The notes under the pieces are model-generated. The model had not been told where the DNA came from and ran no database searches. It saw nothing but the letters and a program-made list of their open reading frames with translations. A stretch of DNA of 64,000 bases from Pseudomonadota bacterium (lineage in GTDB: Bacteria; Pseudomonadota; Gammaproteobacteria; Burkholderiales; Burkholderiaceae_B): the NCBI GenBank assembly GCA_023389155.1, contig JAEWEV010000025.1, forward strand, positions 1 through 64,000. Direction: 5' to 3'. Shown in pieces: positions 1-9,668 of this stretch; the first letter of the stretch is position 1, and the number at the start of each line of letters is the position of its first letter. The translations under genes and the position numbers were made by a program.

Positions 1-73
1 TGGAAACGGGAACATGTTCTTTACGTAATGCGTTCAGGAAAGGATCTTGTAGTGATTGCCCTTTAGTGCTCAT
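1..73 (-). CDS. hfq: RNA chaperone Hfq, N-terminal part (runs off the window)
   Basis: Reading the minus strand from the ATG at 73 gives 24 residues beginning MSTKGQSLQDPFLNALRKEH. This matches the N-terminal Sm1 region of Hfq, the hexameric RNA chaperone that pairs small RNAs with mRNAs. A GGAG ribosome binding site lies about 8 bases upstream of the ATG. The gene continues beyond base 1, so only about a quarter is visible. It lies just downstream of hisC on the same strand, the order known from Bordetella-type genomes (der-hisC-hfq-hflX). The gap 74-204 presumably holds its promoter, although I could not assign one. Confidence 0.93.
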   Translation of the reverse strand, partial: MSTKGQSLQDPFLNALRKEHVPVS

Positions 74-204
74 TGGCTAGGCTCCATATGTTATTTGGGT
101 TTACAACTGAAAACGGCTTTACTGAAATTACCTGAAGACTGCTCAGCCACAGAAATGACAATACAGGATCAATCAGAAAAAAAGCAGTAATTTGCTATAT
201 TAGA

Positions 205-1278
205 TTAAGAAACTATTTCAGACAATGACTTAATGAGCGTTTCGCACTGTTTTTTTGTGCCAATCGTAACACGCAGAAATGATGCGATACGCGGATGTTT
301 AAAATGGCGTACGAAAATCCCCTGCGTGCGAAGCGTGGCAAGCAAGTGTGCCGCATCGTGTGCCGGGTGCGAGATAAAAATGAAGTTGGCCTTAGATGGA
401 AGGACATGGAAACCCAGTCCGCTCAATGCATCACTCAGGTATGCACGCGTGTCCAGAATTTCACGAGTGGTCTGTTCAAAGTATGCCTGATCCTCAAATG
501 CAGCGATGGCGCCAGCTTCAGCAAGTCGGTCCACCGGATACGAATTGAAACTATTTTTGACGCGCATCAATCCTTCCAGCAACTCCGGCTGCGCAAATGC
601 GAATCCCACGCGCAGGCCTGCCAGCGAGCGTGATTTCGAAAGGGTTTGCAACACGACAAGATTTTTATATTTGCGGACTAAAGGAATACAGGATTCAGCG
701 CCGAAGTCAACATAGGCCTCGTCGATCGCGACCACCCATTGTGGCCGCTGGATCAGCAGCTGTTCAATCTCATCCCGCTTGATTGCGATACCGGTAGGTG
801 CATTGGGGTTGGGAAAGATGACAGCACTGACCGAGTCTGCCGGCACGGACAAATAATCCTTGATGCGAATGCTCAAATCATCTGCCAGCGCAACGTTCTG
901 GTAGTCAATATCATACAGACGGCAATAGACCGGATAGAAACTGTAAGTAATATCAGGGAACAGAATCTGTTTTCCGTGATGACGGAACAGACTGAGGAAT
1001 AGATGTGCCAGCACTTCATCAGAACCATTACCTGGAAACACATGGTCTACTGGCAAATCGTAATACTGTCCGGCAGCAATGCGCAGCCGATCGCTCTCCG
1101 GACTCGGATACAGGCGCAATTGCTCTGACGTTGCCTGACGGATCGCTGCAAGCACAGCAGGTGAAGGCGCAAAAGGTGACTCGTTGGTATTGAGTTTAAT
1201 CAGATCAGTCTGTTGCGGTTGTTCACCCGGAACGTAGGGATCCAGTGTTTTGACAAAGTCACTCCAGTACGCACTCAT
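205..1278 (-). CDS. hisC: Histidinol-phosphate aminotransferase
   Basis: A 357-residue class I/II PLP-dependent aminotransferase that converts histidinol phosphate and 2-oxoglutarate to imidazole acetol phosphate and glutamate (in either direction) in histidine biosynthesis. The PNPNAPTG motif (about residues 156-163) and the SKSRSLAGLR motif, with the PLP-binding Lys at about 215, are visible. Length is normal for HisC. The ATG at 1278 lies 3 bases from the der stop codon, so the two genes are probably co-transcribed and translationally linked. Other family I aminotransferases cannot be fully excluded, but the N-terminal substrate region fits HisC. Confidence 0.92.
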   Translation of the reverse strand: MSAYWSDFVKTLDPYVPGEQPQQTDLIKLNTNESPFAPSPAVLAAIRQATSEQLRLYPSPESDRLRIAAGQYYDLPVDHVFPGNGSDEVLAHLFLSLFRHHGKQILFPDITYSFYPVYCRLYDIDYQNVALADDLSIRIKDYLSVPADSVSAVIFPNPNAPTGIAIKRDEIEQLLIQRPQWVVAIDEAYVDFGAESCIPLVRKYKNLVVLQTLSKSRSLAGLRVGFAFAQPELLEGLMRVKNSFNSYPVDRLAEAGAIAAFEDQAYFEQTTREILDTRAYLSDALSGLGFHVLPSKANFIFISHPAHDAAHLLATLRTQGIFVRHFKHPRIASFLRVTIGTKKQCETLIKSLSEIVS

Positions 1279-1281
1279 TGT

Positions 1282-2754
1282 TTACTCTGCTTTCTTGTAT
1301 GGGTTTTTCGAAGACTTGAACTCTATCCGCAATGGTGTGCCCTGCAACTTGAACGCAGTGCGCATCCTGGACTCCAGATAGCGGCGATACGACTCTGGAA
1401 TGGCATCCAGCGCGTTGCCATGAATGACAATCAGGGGTGGATTCTGCCCCCCCTGATGTGCATAACGCATTTTGGGCCGGAAGATCCCCTTACGCGGTGG
1501 TTGTTGTTGCTCGACGGCTGCATGCAGCTCACGAGTCAGTTTCGGTGTCGACAGTTTGGCGAAGGCTGCCGCGTGTGCTTCGTGCACTGAACGCATCAGC
1601 TGGGTGATGCCCGCTCCCTTAAGCGCCGATATGGTGTGCATTTTTGCAAACGACAGAAAACGCAATTTTCGTTCAAATTCACGTTCGATCCAATCACGCT
1701 TGTCACGATCCAGGCCGTCCCATTTATTGATGGCAACAACCAGCGCCCGGCCGGTTTCCAGCACGAAACCCGCAATGTGTGCATCCTGTTCGGAAATTTC
1801 ACTCTGCGCGTCAAGCATCAGCAGAACAACGTTACTGGCCTCGATAGCCTGTAGCGTTTTAATCACAGAGAATTTCTCGATCGACTCGAAGACTTTGCCA
1901 CGTTTGCGCAAGCCGGCAGTGTCGATCAGGGTATAAAGCCTGCCATTGCGTTCGAAATCAATCTCAATTGCGTCGCGCGTGGTGCCGGGCAGGTCAAATG
2001 CAATAACCCGTTCCTCGCCCAGAAGCGTATTGATCAGTGTGGATTTGCCGACGTTAGGACGACCGACAATGGCCAGTTTCAGACGATGATCGGTAAAGGC
2101 TTCCTCAGCGGGCGCATCACTACCGACCTGTGCCGCGTCCTCTTCGGAATCAGCGGCGGCAAGCACTTGTGCAATCTGCTCATCAGACAGTTCCAGGTCG
2201 TTGACATCGGTGGTCTGATCAGCCTCTGCCTGCGGGTGACTGGCGGAAAGCACTTCCGCCAGTGCAGTTTCTATCAGATCGACAACGCCATCCCCGTGTG
2301 CAGAAGAAATGGCGTAGGGTTCACCCAGACCGAGTTCATGGAATTCCGCGGTAGCAACACCCCGGTTCATGCCCTCGGCCTTGTTGACCGCCAGGAAAAC
2401 ATGCGCACGGGTTTTTCTTAACAGGCGCGCTATTTCATGATCATGCGCATTGACACCGGCGCGGGCATCAACCAGAAAGATGACGACATCTGACTCAGAG
2501 ATGGCCAGACTAGTCTGTCTGGCCATCTCCATGAGAATACCGCTTTTGGCTACCGGTTCAAAGCCGCCGGTATCGACGACCAGAAAAGGTACGCTACCCA
2601 CCCGGCCCTCACCGTAATGGCGGTCCCGCGTCAGTCCTGCATAGTCGGCAACCAGCGCCGCCCGTGACCGTGTCAGACGGTTAAAAAGGGTTGACTTGCC
2701 CACATTGGGTCGGCCAACCAGCGACACCACAGGTTTGAAGGAAACAGTACTCAA
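1282..2754 (-). CDS. der: Ribosome-assembly GTPase Der (EngA), TTG start
   Basis: A 490-residue tandem GTPase needed for 50S ribosome maturation. Two identical G1 loops (GRPNVGKS) sit at about residues 14-21 and 231-238. They are joined by an acidic linker (about 170-225) and followed by a C-terminal KH-like domain. The first residue is encoded by TTG, which overlaps the TGA stop of bamB. The next in-frame Met lies inside the first G domain, so TTG must be the real start. The short overlap suggests translational coupling with bamB. Confidence 0.95.
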   Translation of the reverse strand: MSTVSFKPVVSLVGRPNVGKSTLFNRLTRSRAALVADYAGLTRDRHYGEGRVGSVPFLVVDTGGFEPVAKSGILMEMARQTSLAISESDVVIFLVDARAGVNAHDHEIARLLRKTRAHVFLAVNKAEGMNRGVATAEFHELGLGEPYAISSAHGDGVVDLIETALAEVLSASHPQAEADQTTDVNDLELSDEQIAQVLAAADSEEDAAQVGSDAPAEEAFTDHRLKLAIVGRPNVGKSTLINTLLGEERVIAFDLPGTTRDAIEIDFERNGRLYTLIDTAGLRKRGKVFESIEKFSVIKTLQAIEASNVVLLMLDAQSEISEQDAHIAGFVLETGRALVVAINKWDGLDRDKRDWIEREFERKLRFLSFAKMHTISALKGAGITQLMRSVHEAHAAAFAKLSTPKLTRELHAAVEQQQPPRKGIFRPKMRYAHQGGQNPPLIVIHGNALDAIPESYRRYLESRMRTAFKLQGTPLRIEFKSSKNPYKKAE

Positions 2755-3908
2755 CGCACACCAAGCATAACAAGGTTACCCGTACCAGTTTGAACCAGAA
2801 TGCCCTGGGCGGTAGCGGTCAGAGGCGACACAATCGGATCGCCGCCAAATTCGGATCTGCCAAGCAAATGCCCATCGGCATCAGACAGATAGTGGATATA
2901 GCCTTCGTAATCACCAACGGCCACAATATTGCCATTGGACACGGCGTTGGTCAGTCGACGGTTTTTCAGTACCTGGTTGACCCACTGCTGCTGACCGTTA
3001 CCCAGCGCCATGCGGACTACCTCGCCATGAATGCCCGTAGCATACAGGGAGTTATTGTTCAGGGTGACTCCCGTCGCGCTGGAGAAAGGCTGGGACCACA
3101 AGGCGGGAGCATTGCGCTGGCCAACACTATAGCAGCCGGCATTGCCCTGATAAGTTGCCACGCAGACACCGTTACCCACCAGCACCGGCGAGCCCACCAC
3201 GTCAGTGACGCTGTCGAGATCCGTCACGCCCCGAATCGGTCCGGCCAGAATATCCCATTTCAGGGTTCCGGTTTTCAGATCAAGAGCCACCAGGCGTCCG
3301 CTGGGAACGGCGACAAGTACATTTCCCTTGTCAATAACCATGCGGGATACGGCACGCAGCGCCAGTTCTGCGTTGGTACGCTGATAATTCCAGAGCAGCT
3401 CACCGCTACCTGCGTCAAAGCCCTGCACGCGATAGTCATCGGCACGCACGACAACAACACCCTGACCAACTGCTGGAGGGGTAGACACGCGCGTGCTGGC
3501 CTGCGCCGTCCAGAGTTCTTTCCCACCTGCGTCGAGCGCAATGATTTTACCCTCAGGCGTCGCGACCACCGCAATATTGCCATCTGTGCCAACGCCTGCA
3601 GACAACGTTTTCGCTGCAGAGATCTTCCACTGTACAGCGCCATTAGCGACTGCCACCTTTGCGACAGAGCCATCTGGCGTAGCAGCATAAACACTGTCAC
3701 CCGCCACCGCAGGTGCAAAGCCCACACCACTACCCGATCCGATAGACGCAGTCCAGGAAGCAGCCGGAACCGTGGTCTGGGTATATTCTGTCAATTCAAC
3801 GGGCTCGAACTGCGAAGGATTTGAAAACAGGCTGCAACCACCCAATGCCAGGGCGGCTGCAATAACAGACAGTTTCAGAAAATGACGGGGCATATGTTGA
3901 AGCATCAT
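2751..3908 (-). CDS. bamB: Outer-membrane assembly lipoprotein BamB
   Basis: A 385-residue beta-propeller lipoprotein of the BAM complex, which inserts beta-barrel proteins into the outer membrane. A signal peptide ends in a lipobox-like LGGC with the lipidated Cys at about residue 25. It is followed by repeated PQQ-like propeller blades (for example [14 protein letters not shown]). The reading frame extends 90 bases further upstream, but the ATG at 3908 has a good GGTGGAG site and makes sense of the signal peptide. The start lies 2 bases after the yfgM stop, and the end overlaps der. The neighbours (hisS, yfgM, der) are the conserved ones. Confidence 0.92.
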   Translation of the reverse strand: MMLQHMPRHFLKLSVIAAALALGGCSLFSNPSQFEPVELTEYTQTTVPAASWTASIGSGSGVGFAPAVAGDSVYAATPDGSVAKVAVANGAVQWKISAAKTLSAGVGTDGNIAVVATPEGKIIALDAGGKELWTAQASTRVSTPPAVGQGVVVVRADDYRVQGFDAGSGELLWNYQRTNAELALRAVSRMVIDKGNVLVAVPSGRLVALDLKTGTLKWDILAGPIRGVTDLDSVTDVVGSPVLVGNGVCVATYQGNAGCYSVGQRNAPALWSQPFSSATGVTLNNNSLYATGIHGEVVRMALGNGQQQWVNQVLKNRRLTNAVSNGNIVAVGDYEGYIHYLSDADGHLLGRSEFGGDPIVSPLTATAQGILVQTGTGNLVMLGVR

Positions 3909-3910
3909 GT

Positions 3911-4552
3911 TTATTCTCCACCTAAGGCGCTGATTTTCAATTGAATGGTGTTCACGAATGCCGGTGGCAGCTGCGTACCGGCAAGGGCTGCCTTCCACGC
4001 GGCAACGGCGTCAGCCTTTTTACCCTGGGCAATCAGCACATCGCCCTTGCGATCGTCAAACAGCGCCTGGAATGCTTCCGGGGCATTATTCAATTGGGCC
4101 AACGCTTCATCAAATTTTTTCTGGTCAGCATAGACACTGGCCAGGCGAAGCCGGGCTACCGGCGCAAGCTCTGGGAAATCATTTCCACGATCAGCGACCC
4201 ACTTGAGTTCTTCGGCCGCTTTATCATAGTCTTGGGCACGAATATGAAAATCGGCAGCCAGCAAGGCGCCGCGTGCCGCATAAGCGGTATCCTCATAACT
4301 CTTTTTGAGTTCTGCGGAAGCCTGATTCAATCGGGCCTGGCCGTCGGCATCGGAAGACTGTGCGGATGTTTGCACAATTTCGTAATAGCCAAGGGCCTGC
4401 TTGACCTGCGATGATTGATACCAGTTCCAGCCGTACCACGCAAGAATGCCAAGCATCACGATGATGATCGCGGTCAGAATTGTGTTTCCGAATCGATCCC
4501 ACCACGCTTTGAGGGAGTCGATTTTTTCCTGTTCTTCGAGGTCAAAAGCCAT
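3911..4552 (-). CDS. yfgM: YfgM-like tetratricopeptide membrane protein
   Basis: A 213-residue protein with a short cytoplasmic N-terminus (MAFDLEEQEKIDSLKAWW), one transmembrane helix at about residues 22-43 and a periplasmic TPR-like region. In E. coli, YfgM associates with the SecYEG translocon and the PpiD chaperone and is encoded next to bamB, as here. I prefer the ATG at 4552 over a TTG at 4561, because the protein then begins with the family's characteristic N-terminus. The gene sits in the hisS-yfgM-bamB-der run. Confidence 0.88.
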   Translation of the reverse strand: MAFDLEEQEKIDSLKAWWDRFGNTILTAIIIVMLGILAWYGWNWYQSSQVKQALGYYEIVQTSAQSSDADGQARLNQASAELKKSYEDTAYAARGALLAADFHIRAQDYDKAAEELKWVADRGNDFPELAPVARLRLASVYADQKKFDEALAQLNNAPEAFQALFDDRKGDVLIAQGKKADAVAAWKAALAGTQLPPAFVNTIQLKISALGGE

Positions 4553-4629
4553 ATTGTTCAAACATCCTATACTGATTCTTCAAACTGCAGATCACGTGTC
4601 GAGACTGCCTGTTGTTGATTGTTGATTAT

Positions 4630-5937
4630 TTACCGATCTCTGAGTCTTTCCTGCAGTGCAGTCGCCAGCTCTTTCTGAGCAACACTGAATTGCTGGGCCG
4701 TCGTACCATCGGCACCAGCACGCAAAGACTTGACGGATGCACTGCTCTGGGCCAGCTCCGACTCTCCTAAAATTACAGCCAACCGTGCGCCGCTGCCATC
4801 AGCCCGTTTGAACTGGGACTTGAATGAGCCCGAGCCGGGATGAACGATACAGCGAATCCCCAGATCGCGAACCGATTCGGCAAGACTGGCGGCAACGCGC
4901 GCCGATTGCGCATCGCCATGAACGAAATATACATCACATTCGCTGTCGGACTGTGTTTTCGCCTCTTCGAGCCATAATGCAAGCAGACGTTCCAGACCGA
5001 TGGCAAAGCCGATAGCCGGAGCCGTTTTACCGCCTAGCAAATCAATCAGGCCATCGTACCGACCGCCCCCACAAACCGTTCCCTGGGCGCCAAGTCTGTC
5101 AGTGACCCATTCAAAAACGGTCAGATTGTAATAGTCGAGACCTCGTACCAGTCGTGGATTGAGCGTGTATGCAATACCCATGTCACTCAGGCGCTGGCAG
5201 ATCGCATCAAAATGCTCGCGTGAATCGGTGCCCAGGAAATCGAACAACCGTGGCGCGTCATTGGCCATCTGCTGCATGGCCGGATTCTTGGTGTCCAGCA
5301 CGCGCAGCGGATTACTGTACATACGGCGCTGGCCGTCTGCGTCAAGCACGTCCTTGTGCTTCTCAAGGTGAGCGATCAGGGCTTCACGATGCGCCTTGCG
5401 CTCTTCGAGTTGACCAAGGGAATTGAGCTCCAGTCGAATGTCATTGATACCCAGCCTCTTCCAGAGACGGGCCAGCATAATGATCTGCTCAGCATCCACA
5501 TCGGGGCCTGGAAAACCCAGGGCTTCGACAGAGATCTGGTGAAACTGGCGATACCGCCCTTTCTGCGGACGTTCATGCCGGAAGACTGGCCCCATCGTAT
5601 ACAGGCGCTGAGGGCGATCATAAAGCATGTTGTGTTCGATCGCCGCGCGTACGATGCCTGCCGTAAATTCCGGCCGCATCGTCATCAGGTCTTCCCTGTC
5701 TGCCGTCATACTGAAGGTATACATTTCCTTCTCGACGATATCGGTCACTTCGCCAATACCACGCGCAAACAGGCGCGTTTGCTCAAGCACCGGCGTGCGC
5801 ACGTTCTGATAGCCGTAAAGACTTAGCCACTCCCTGAGAATGGCCTCCAGCTCTTCCCAGCGGGCGGATTGTCCCGGCAGGATATCGTTCATTCCGCGTA
5901 AAGCCGTGACCTTCTGAAATGCAGTTGTGTTACTCAA
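4630..5937 (-). CDS. hisS: Histidyl-tRNA synthetase, TTG start
   Basis: A 435-residue class II aminoacyl-tRNA synthetase that charges tRNA-His. Visible marks are motif 2 ([19 protein letters not shown]), the HisA motif [13 protein letters not shown], the GGGRYDGL segment and a C-terminal anticodon-binding domain. The only start that keeps the family's N-terminus ([16 protein letters not shown]) is TTG at 5937; the first internal Met falls inside the RGMND motif. The gene lies 13 bases after ispG on the same strand. Confidence 0.94.
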   Translation of the reverse strand: MSNTTAFQKVTALRGMNDILPGQSARWEELEAILREWLSLYGYQNVRTPVLEQTRLFARGIGEVTDIVEKEMYTFSMTADREDLMTMRPEFTAGIVRAAIEHNMLYDRPQRLYTMGPVFRHERPQKGRYRQFHQISVEALGFPGPDVDAEQIIMLARLWKRLGINDIRLELNSLGQLEERKAHREALIAHLEKHKDVLDADGQRRMYSNPLRVLDTKNPAMQQMANDAPRLFDFLGTDSREHFDAICQRLSDMGIAYTLNPRLVRGLDYYNLTVFEWVTDRLGAQGTVCGGGRYDGLIDLLGGKTAPAIGFAIGLERLLALWLEEAKTQSDSECDVYFVHGDAQSARVAASLAESVRDLGIRCIVHPGSGSFKSQFKRADGSGARLAVILGESELAQSSASVKSLRAGADGTTAQQFSVAQKELATALQERLRDR

Positions 5938-5950
5938 AATAGATACTCTT

Positions 5951-7252
5951 TCAATTCAAATTGGTATTGTTCTGTCCGGCGTCACCAGAACGATCCGGGC
6001 CGTAACGCCGCTCAACATAATCGCGAACAATTTCCTGAAATTCATCTGCGATCGTATCGCCTTTCAGGGTGACGCTTCGTTCCCCATCGATAAACACCGG
6101 GGCTGACGGCACTTCGCCGGTACCTGGCAAGCTGATACCGATATCGGCATGGCGGCTCTCGCCCGGTCCGTTGACCACACATCCCATGACAGCAACATTC
6201 ATGGTTTCCACACCGGGATATTGCACCTTCCAGACAGGCATTTGCCTGCGCAGGTAGGATTGAATGCTGTCTGCCAGCTCCTGGAAGAATGTACTGCTGG
6301 TGCGTCCGCAGCCCGGACATGCGACCACCATGGGGGTAAATGCACGCAAGCCCATGGTTTGCAGGATTTCCTGTGCCACAATGACTTCCCGGCAACGGTC
6401 CCCTCCAGGTTCCGGTGTCAGCGAAATGCGAATGGTATCACCGATTCCTTCCTGAAGTAGTACCGACAACGCCGCCGTAGACGCAACGATCCCTTTACTG
6501 CCCATGCCCGCTTCGGTCAGCCCCAGGTGCAGAGGATAATCGCAACGCGAAGACAGGTTCCGATACACAGAAATCAGGTCCTGAACGTGGCTGACCTTAC
6601 AGGACAGGATAATGGCGTTTCCGGAAAGACCCAATTCTTCAGCGCGCCGGGCATTGGTAACGGCAGAGACCACCATCGCCTCACGCATCACGGCCGACGC
6701 ATCCCAGGGAGTGCCGCGCCTGCTGTTGGCATCCATCATGCGCGCCATGAGCTCGTGATCCAGGCTACCCCAATTCACGCCAATTCGTACCGGTTTTTCA
6801 TAACGGCAGGCGACTTCGATCATTTGCGCAAAATTATCATCGCGTTTTTTACCGCCGCCCATATTGCCGGGATTGATCCTGTATTTTGATAGCGCCTGCG
6901 CGCATTCGGGATACTGTGTCAGCAGTTTATGGCCGTTATAGTGAAAATCGCCGACCAGAGGAACAGATACACCCATCCGGTCCAGCTGTTCGCGAATGGC
7001 GGGCACTTCTCTGGCCGCTTCCGGCGTATTGACCGTGATGCGTACCAACTCGGAGCCTGCCATGGCCAGCTCTTTGACCTGGATGGCGGTCGCAATGGCA
7101 TCAGCCGTATCGGTATTGGTCATAGACTGAACAACCACGGGTGCGCCACCGCCAATCTGTACCTCTTTATCGCCCCATGTGACCTTCGCACCTCGCGTGT
7201 GACTACGCGTAGCCTGGCCAATGGGAAAAGGTGATTCTTCGACGATGTTCAT
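5951..7252 (-). CDS. ispG: 4-hydroxy-3-methylbut-2-enyl-diphosphate synthase
   Basis: A 433-residue iron-sulfur enzyme of the MEP isoprenoid pathway that converts MEcPP to HMBPP. The cluster-binding Cys residues are visible in [16 protein letters not shown] and CVVNGPGE. The frame opens at a TTG at 7312, but the ATG at 7252 gives a more usual N-terminus. Neither has a convincing Shine-Dalgarno site, so the exact start is uncertain. The gene lies between a rodZ-like gene and hisS, a conserved arrangement in beta- and gammaproteobacteria. Confidence 0.93.
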   Translation of the reverse strand: MNIVEESPFPIGQATRSHTRGAKVTWGDKEVQIGGGAPVVVQSMTNTDTADAIATAIQVKELAMAGSELVRITVNTPEAAREVPAIREQLDRMGVSVPLVGDFHYNGHKLLTQYPECAQALSKYRINPGNMGGGKKRDDNFAQMIEVACRYEKPVRIGVNWGSLDHELMARMMDANSRRGTPWDASAVMREAMVVSAVTNARRAEELGLSGNAIILSCKVSHVQDLISVYRNLSSRCDYPLHLGLTEAGMGSKGIVASTAALSVLLQEGIGDTIRISLTPEPGGDRCREVIVAQEILQTMGLRAFTPMVVACPGCGRTSSTFFQELADSIQSYLRRQMPVWKVQYPGVETMNVAVMGCVVNGPGESRHADIGISLPGTGEVPSAPVFIDGERSVTLKGDTIADEFQEIVRDYVERRYGPDRSGDAGQNNTNLN

Positions 7253-7332
7253 GATAGTGTCAGTCTTAAACAGAGTGGTGTTGCCTGGGCTGGAATGCGC
7301 AAATAACGACAAATGCCAGGCCGCCGCAGCCG

Positions 7333-7857
7333 TTATTCAAACCAGTGCTGCAGGCTTTCAAGTCCGAGGTCCTGCAGGGTGTACCAGCCACGCGTAAAGC
7401 CGTAGACGGCAATGGCAATCAGCAACAGAAGAATGACAAACAACCACAGACCAGTACCACTGGAGCGGCCTGAGCGAGAGTAGCCATCACGGATTTCGTA
7501 ATCGGTACTACGCTTCAAGTTAATATTGGTCGTGGTCGATGAGTTTGCAACGGGCTGCTGATGACGGTCCATGCCAGGTTGCTCGCTTAACAGCTGTAAA
7601 AGCGGCTGCTCATCGGTTTCCAGCACCTGTGCATATTTTTTTACCATCCCCCGAAGCATGAAGCCGGTTGGCAACGATTCCCAGCTTTGACGTTCCAATG
7701 CGCGCAGCTGGGTTTCGGAAAATTTAATGCGATTGGAGATTTCGCCCAGCGTGAGACCCCTGGCTGTCCTTAAGGATGTGAGCGTCTGGCCCAGCGTTTG
7801 CGCAGGAGCAGCCTCTTCACGGGGGATATCAGCAGCGGTATCTGTTTCGTTGGTCAT
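7333..7857 (-). CDS. RodZ-like HTH membrane protein, short form
   Basis: A 174-residue protein with an N-terminal Cro/C1-type helix-turn-helix (about residues 22-90, [19 protein letters not shown]), a low-complexity linker and one transmembrane helix near residues 135-155, ending shortly after it. RodZ links MreB to the cell envelope and normally has a periplasmic C-terminal domain and over 300 residues. That domain is absent here. The position between ispG and rlmN is the usual rodZ locus. The ATG overlaps the TGA of rlmN (ATGA), indicating coupling. I see no frameshift remnant downstream, so it looks like a natural short form rather than a broken gene. Confidence 0.8.
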   Translation of the reverse strand: MTNETDTAADIPREEAAPAQTLGQTLTSLRTARGLTLGEISNRIKFSETQLRALERQSWESLPTGFMLRGMVKKYAQVLETDEQPLLQLLSEQPGMDRHQQPVANSSTTTNINLKRSTDYEIRDGYSRSGRSSGTGLWLFVILLLLIAIAVYGFTRGWYTLQDLGLESLQHWFE

Positions 7858-9035
7858 GAAGAAATCTCGGTAATGGGAATGGATTTGAAAGCCTGCATGC
7901 GCTCGCTGATACGGGTACGGTCTTTAACGTCCCCGGCAAGCTGCCCACAGGCGGCATCAATATCTTCACCCCGCGTCTTGCGCACTGTCGTAATGACGCC
8001 CGCGTCCATCAGTAGCGAGGAAAACTGTCGAATGCGCGCATTCGAAGAACGCTTCAGCCCTGATTCCGGGAACGGGTTAAACGGGATCAGATTCAGCTTG
8101 CATTTGACCTGACGGGTGATTTCCACCAACTGCCTGGCATGTTCATCTGAGTCGTTCACACCGTCGAGCATCACGTATTCAAACGTGATGAAATCCCGCG
8201 GGGCATGCTCGAGGTAACGATTACAGGCCGCAATCAGTTCGGCCAGCGGATACTTGCGGTTAAGCGGAACCAATTGATCACGCAGCGCATCGTTCGGCGC
8301 ATGCAGCGACACCGCCAGAGCAACCGGGCAGTCATGCGCCAAACGGTCCATAAACGGCACGACGCCAGACGTGGAAACGGTTACGCGACGACGCGACAAC
8401 CCATAGGCGTTGTCGTCGAGCATCAATTGCAGTGCCGGCAGTACCTGATCGTAATTGAGCAAGGGTTCGCCCATTCCCATCATGACCACATTGCTGATTA
8501 CGCGAAGATCCTGATCGTGTGCGACGGCGTGCGTCGCACCCTCTCCCGCCGCAGCAGCAAGGCGTGCTACCGGCAAATCCTGCATGATATCGTGTCGGGC
8601 CTTCCACAATTGGCCGATGATTTCGGCGGTGGTCAGGTTGCGGTTGAAACCCTGATGGCCGGTGGAGCAGAAACGGCAGGCAACAGTACACCCTGCCTGA
8701 CTGGAAATACATAGCGTTCCGCGGTCATCTTCCGGGATGAATACTGTTTCGACGGCGTTGTTGTTGCCCACGTCGAACAGCCACTTTCGCGTACCGTCGG
8801 TGGACACTTTCTGGGTAATGACCGATGGCGTTTCCAGCGTGCAGCGCTCGCTGAGCGTATGCCGGAACCCTTTGGCCAGATCGGTCATCAGATCGAAATC
8901 GGAGACGCCGCGCTGGTGCACCCAGCGCAGCAGCTGTTTCGCGCGAAAAGGCTTGTTACCCCACGCACCCACCTGCTTCGCGAGCACATCGGACTCGACA
9001 CCCAAGAGATTAATGCGTTGGTCGGTAGTAGTCAT
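7854..9035 (-). CDS. rlmN: Dual-specificity 23S rRNA/tRNA (adenine-C2)-methyltransferase RlmN
   Basis: A 393-residue radical SAM enzyme that methylates C2 of A2503 in 23S rRNA and A37 in some tRNAs. The radical SAM CxxxCxxC motif is present as CTVACRFC. The [10 protein letters not shown] segment and a C-terminal Cys in the [11 protein letters not shown] segment (mechanistic Cys of the family) are also visible. The gene is followed by the rodZ-like gene with a 4-base overlap and preceded by ndk on the same strand. Confidence 0.94.
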   Translation of the reverse strand: MTTTDQRINLLGVESDVLAKQVGAWGNKPFRAKQLLRWVHQRGVSDFDLMTDLAKGFRHTLSERCTLETPSVITQKVSTDGTRKWLFDVGNNNAVETVFIPEDDRGTLCISSQAGCTVACRFCSTGHQGFNRNLTTAEIIGQLWKARHDIMQDLPVARLAAAAGEGATHAVAHDQDLRVISNVVMMGMGEPLLNYDQVLPALQLMLDDNAYGLSRRRVTVSTSGVVPFMDRLAHDCPVALAVSLHAPNDALRDQLVPLNRKYPLAELIAACNRYLEHAPRDFITFEYVMLDGVNDSDEHARQLVEITRQVKCKLNLIPFNPFPESGLKRSSNARIRQFSSLLMDAGVITTVRKTRGEDIDAACGQLAGDVKDRTRISERMQAFKSIPITEISS

Positions 9036-9077
9036 GCAAGCCTTTACGGTAAATGGAACAGCTTTGCAGCCAGGCGA

Positions 9078-9485
9078 TTACTTCTTGAAGAAGTAAGCAA
9101 TCTCGGTGGCGGCGGTTTCAGGAGCGTCGGAACCATGAACGGCATTGGCATCGATACTTTCAGCGAAGTCGGCACGGATAGTACCTGCGTCAGCTTTCTT
9201 GGGATCTGTAGCGCCCATCAGTTCGCGGTTTTTGGCGATGGCGTTTTCACCTTCCAGGACCTGAATAAAAACAGGACCAGAAATCATGAACTTGACCAAA
9301 TCGTTGAAAAAAGGACGCTCTTTATGAACGGCATAGAAGCCTTCGGCTTCAGCCTGGCTCAGGTGCTGCATGCGAGCTTCAACAACTTTCAGACCGGCTT
9401 TTTCGAAGCGGGAAACGATTTCACCAATCACATTCTTGGCAACAGCATCGGGTTTAATGATAGAGAGCGTACGTTCAACAGCCAT
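9078..9485 (-). CDS. ndk: Nucleoside diphosphate kinase
   Basis: A 135-residue enzyme that transfers the gamma phosphate from NTPs to NDPs through a phosphohistidine. The N-terminus ([12 protein letters not shown]), the GATDP motif and the active-site NAVHGSD motif with the catalytic His are all present. Length is normal. It is likely the first gene of the minus-strand housekeeping run; the 183 bases up to valS on the other strand must hold both promoters. Confidence 0.95.
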   Translation of the reverse strand: MAVERTLSIIKPDAVAKNVIGEIVSRFEKAGLKVVEARMQHLSQAEAEGFYAVHKERPFFNDLVKFMISGPVFIQVLEGENAIAKNRELMGATDPKKADAGTIRADFAESIDANAVHGSDAPETAATEIAYFFKK

Positions 9486-9668
9486 TTAATTACTCCAAAT
9501 ATTCAATGAAAACAGTTACTTCAGCTAAGTTTTAACTAACTCGGCATTTTAACATGCAAAAACATGGCGCTACACCTTAAAATAAGGGTTTTCGATAAAG
9601 ACTCACCATTTTCGCTGACCTTTCGGGCCTGTATGCCACAAGCACCCGGCCCACCCACTGCTGATACT

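Noticed and set aside
2790..3824. 344-codon open frame antisense to bamB
   Set aside because: Overlaps a recognised lipoprotein gene completely and shows no domain or ribosome binding site.
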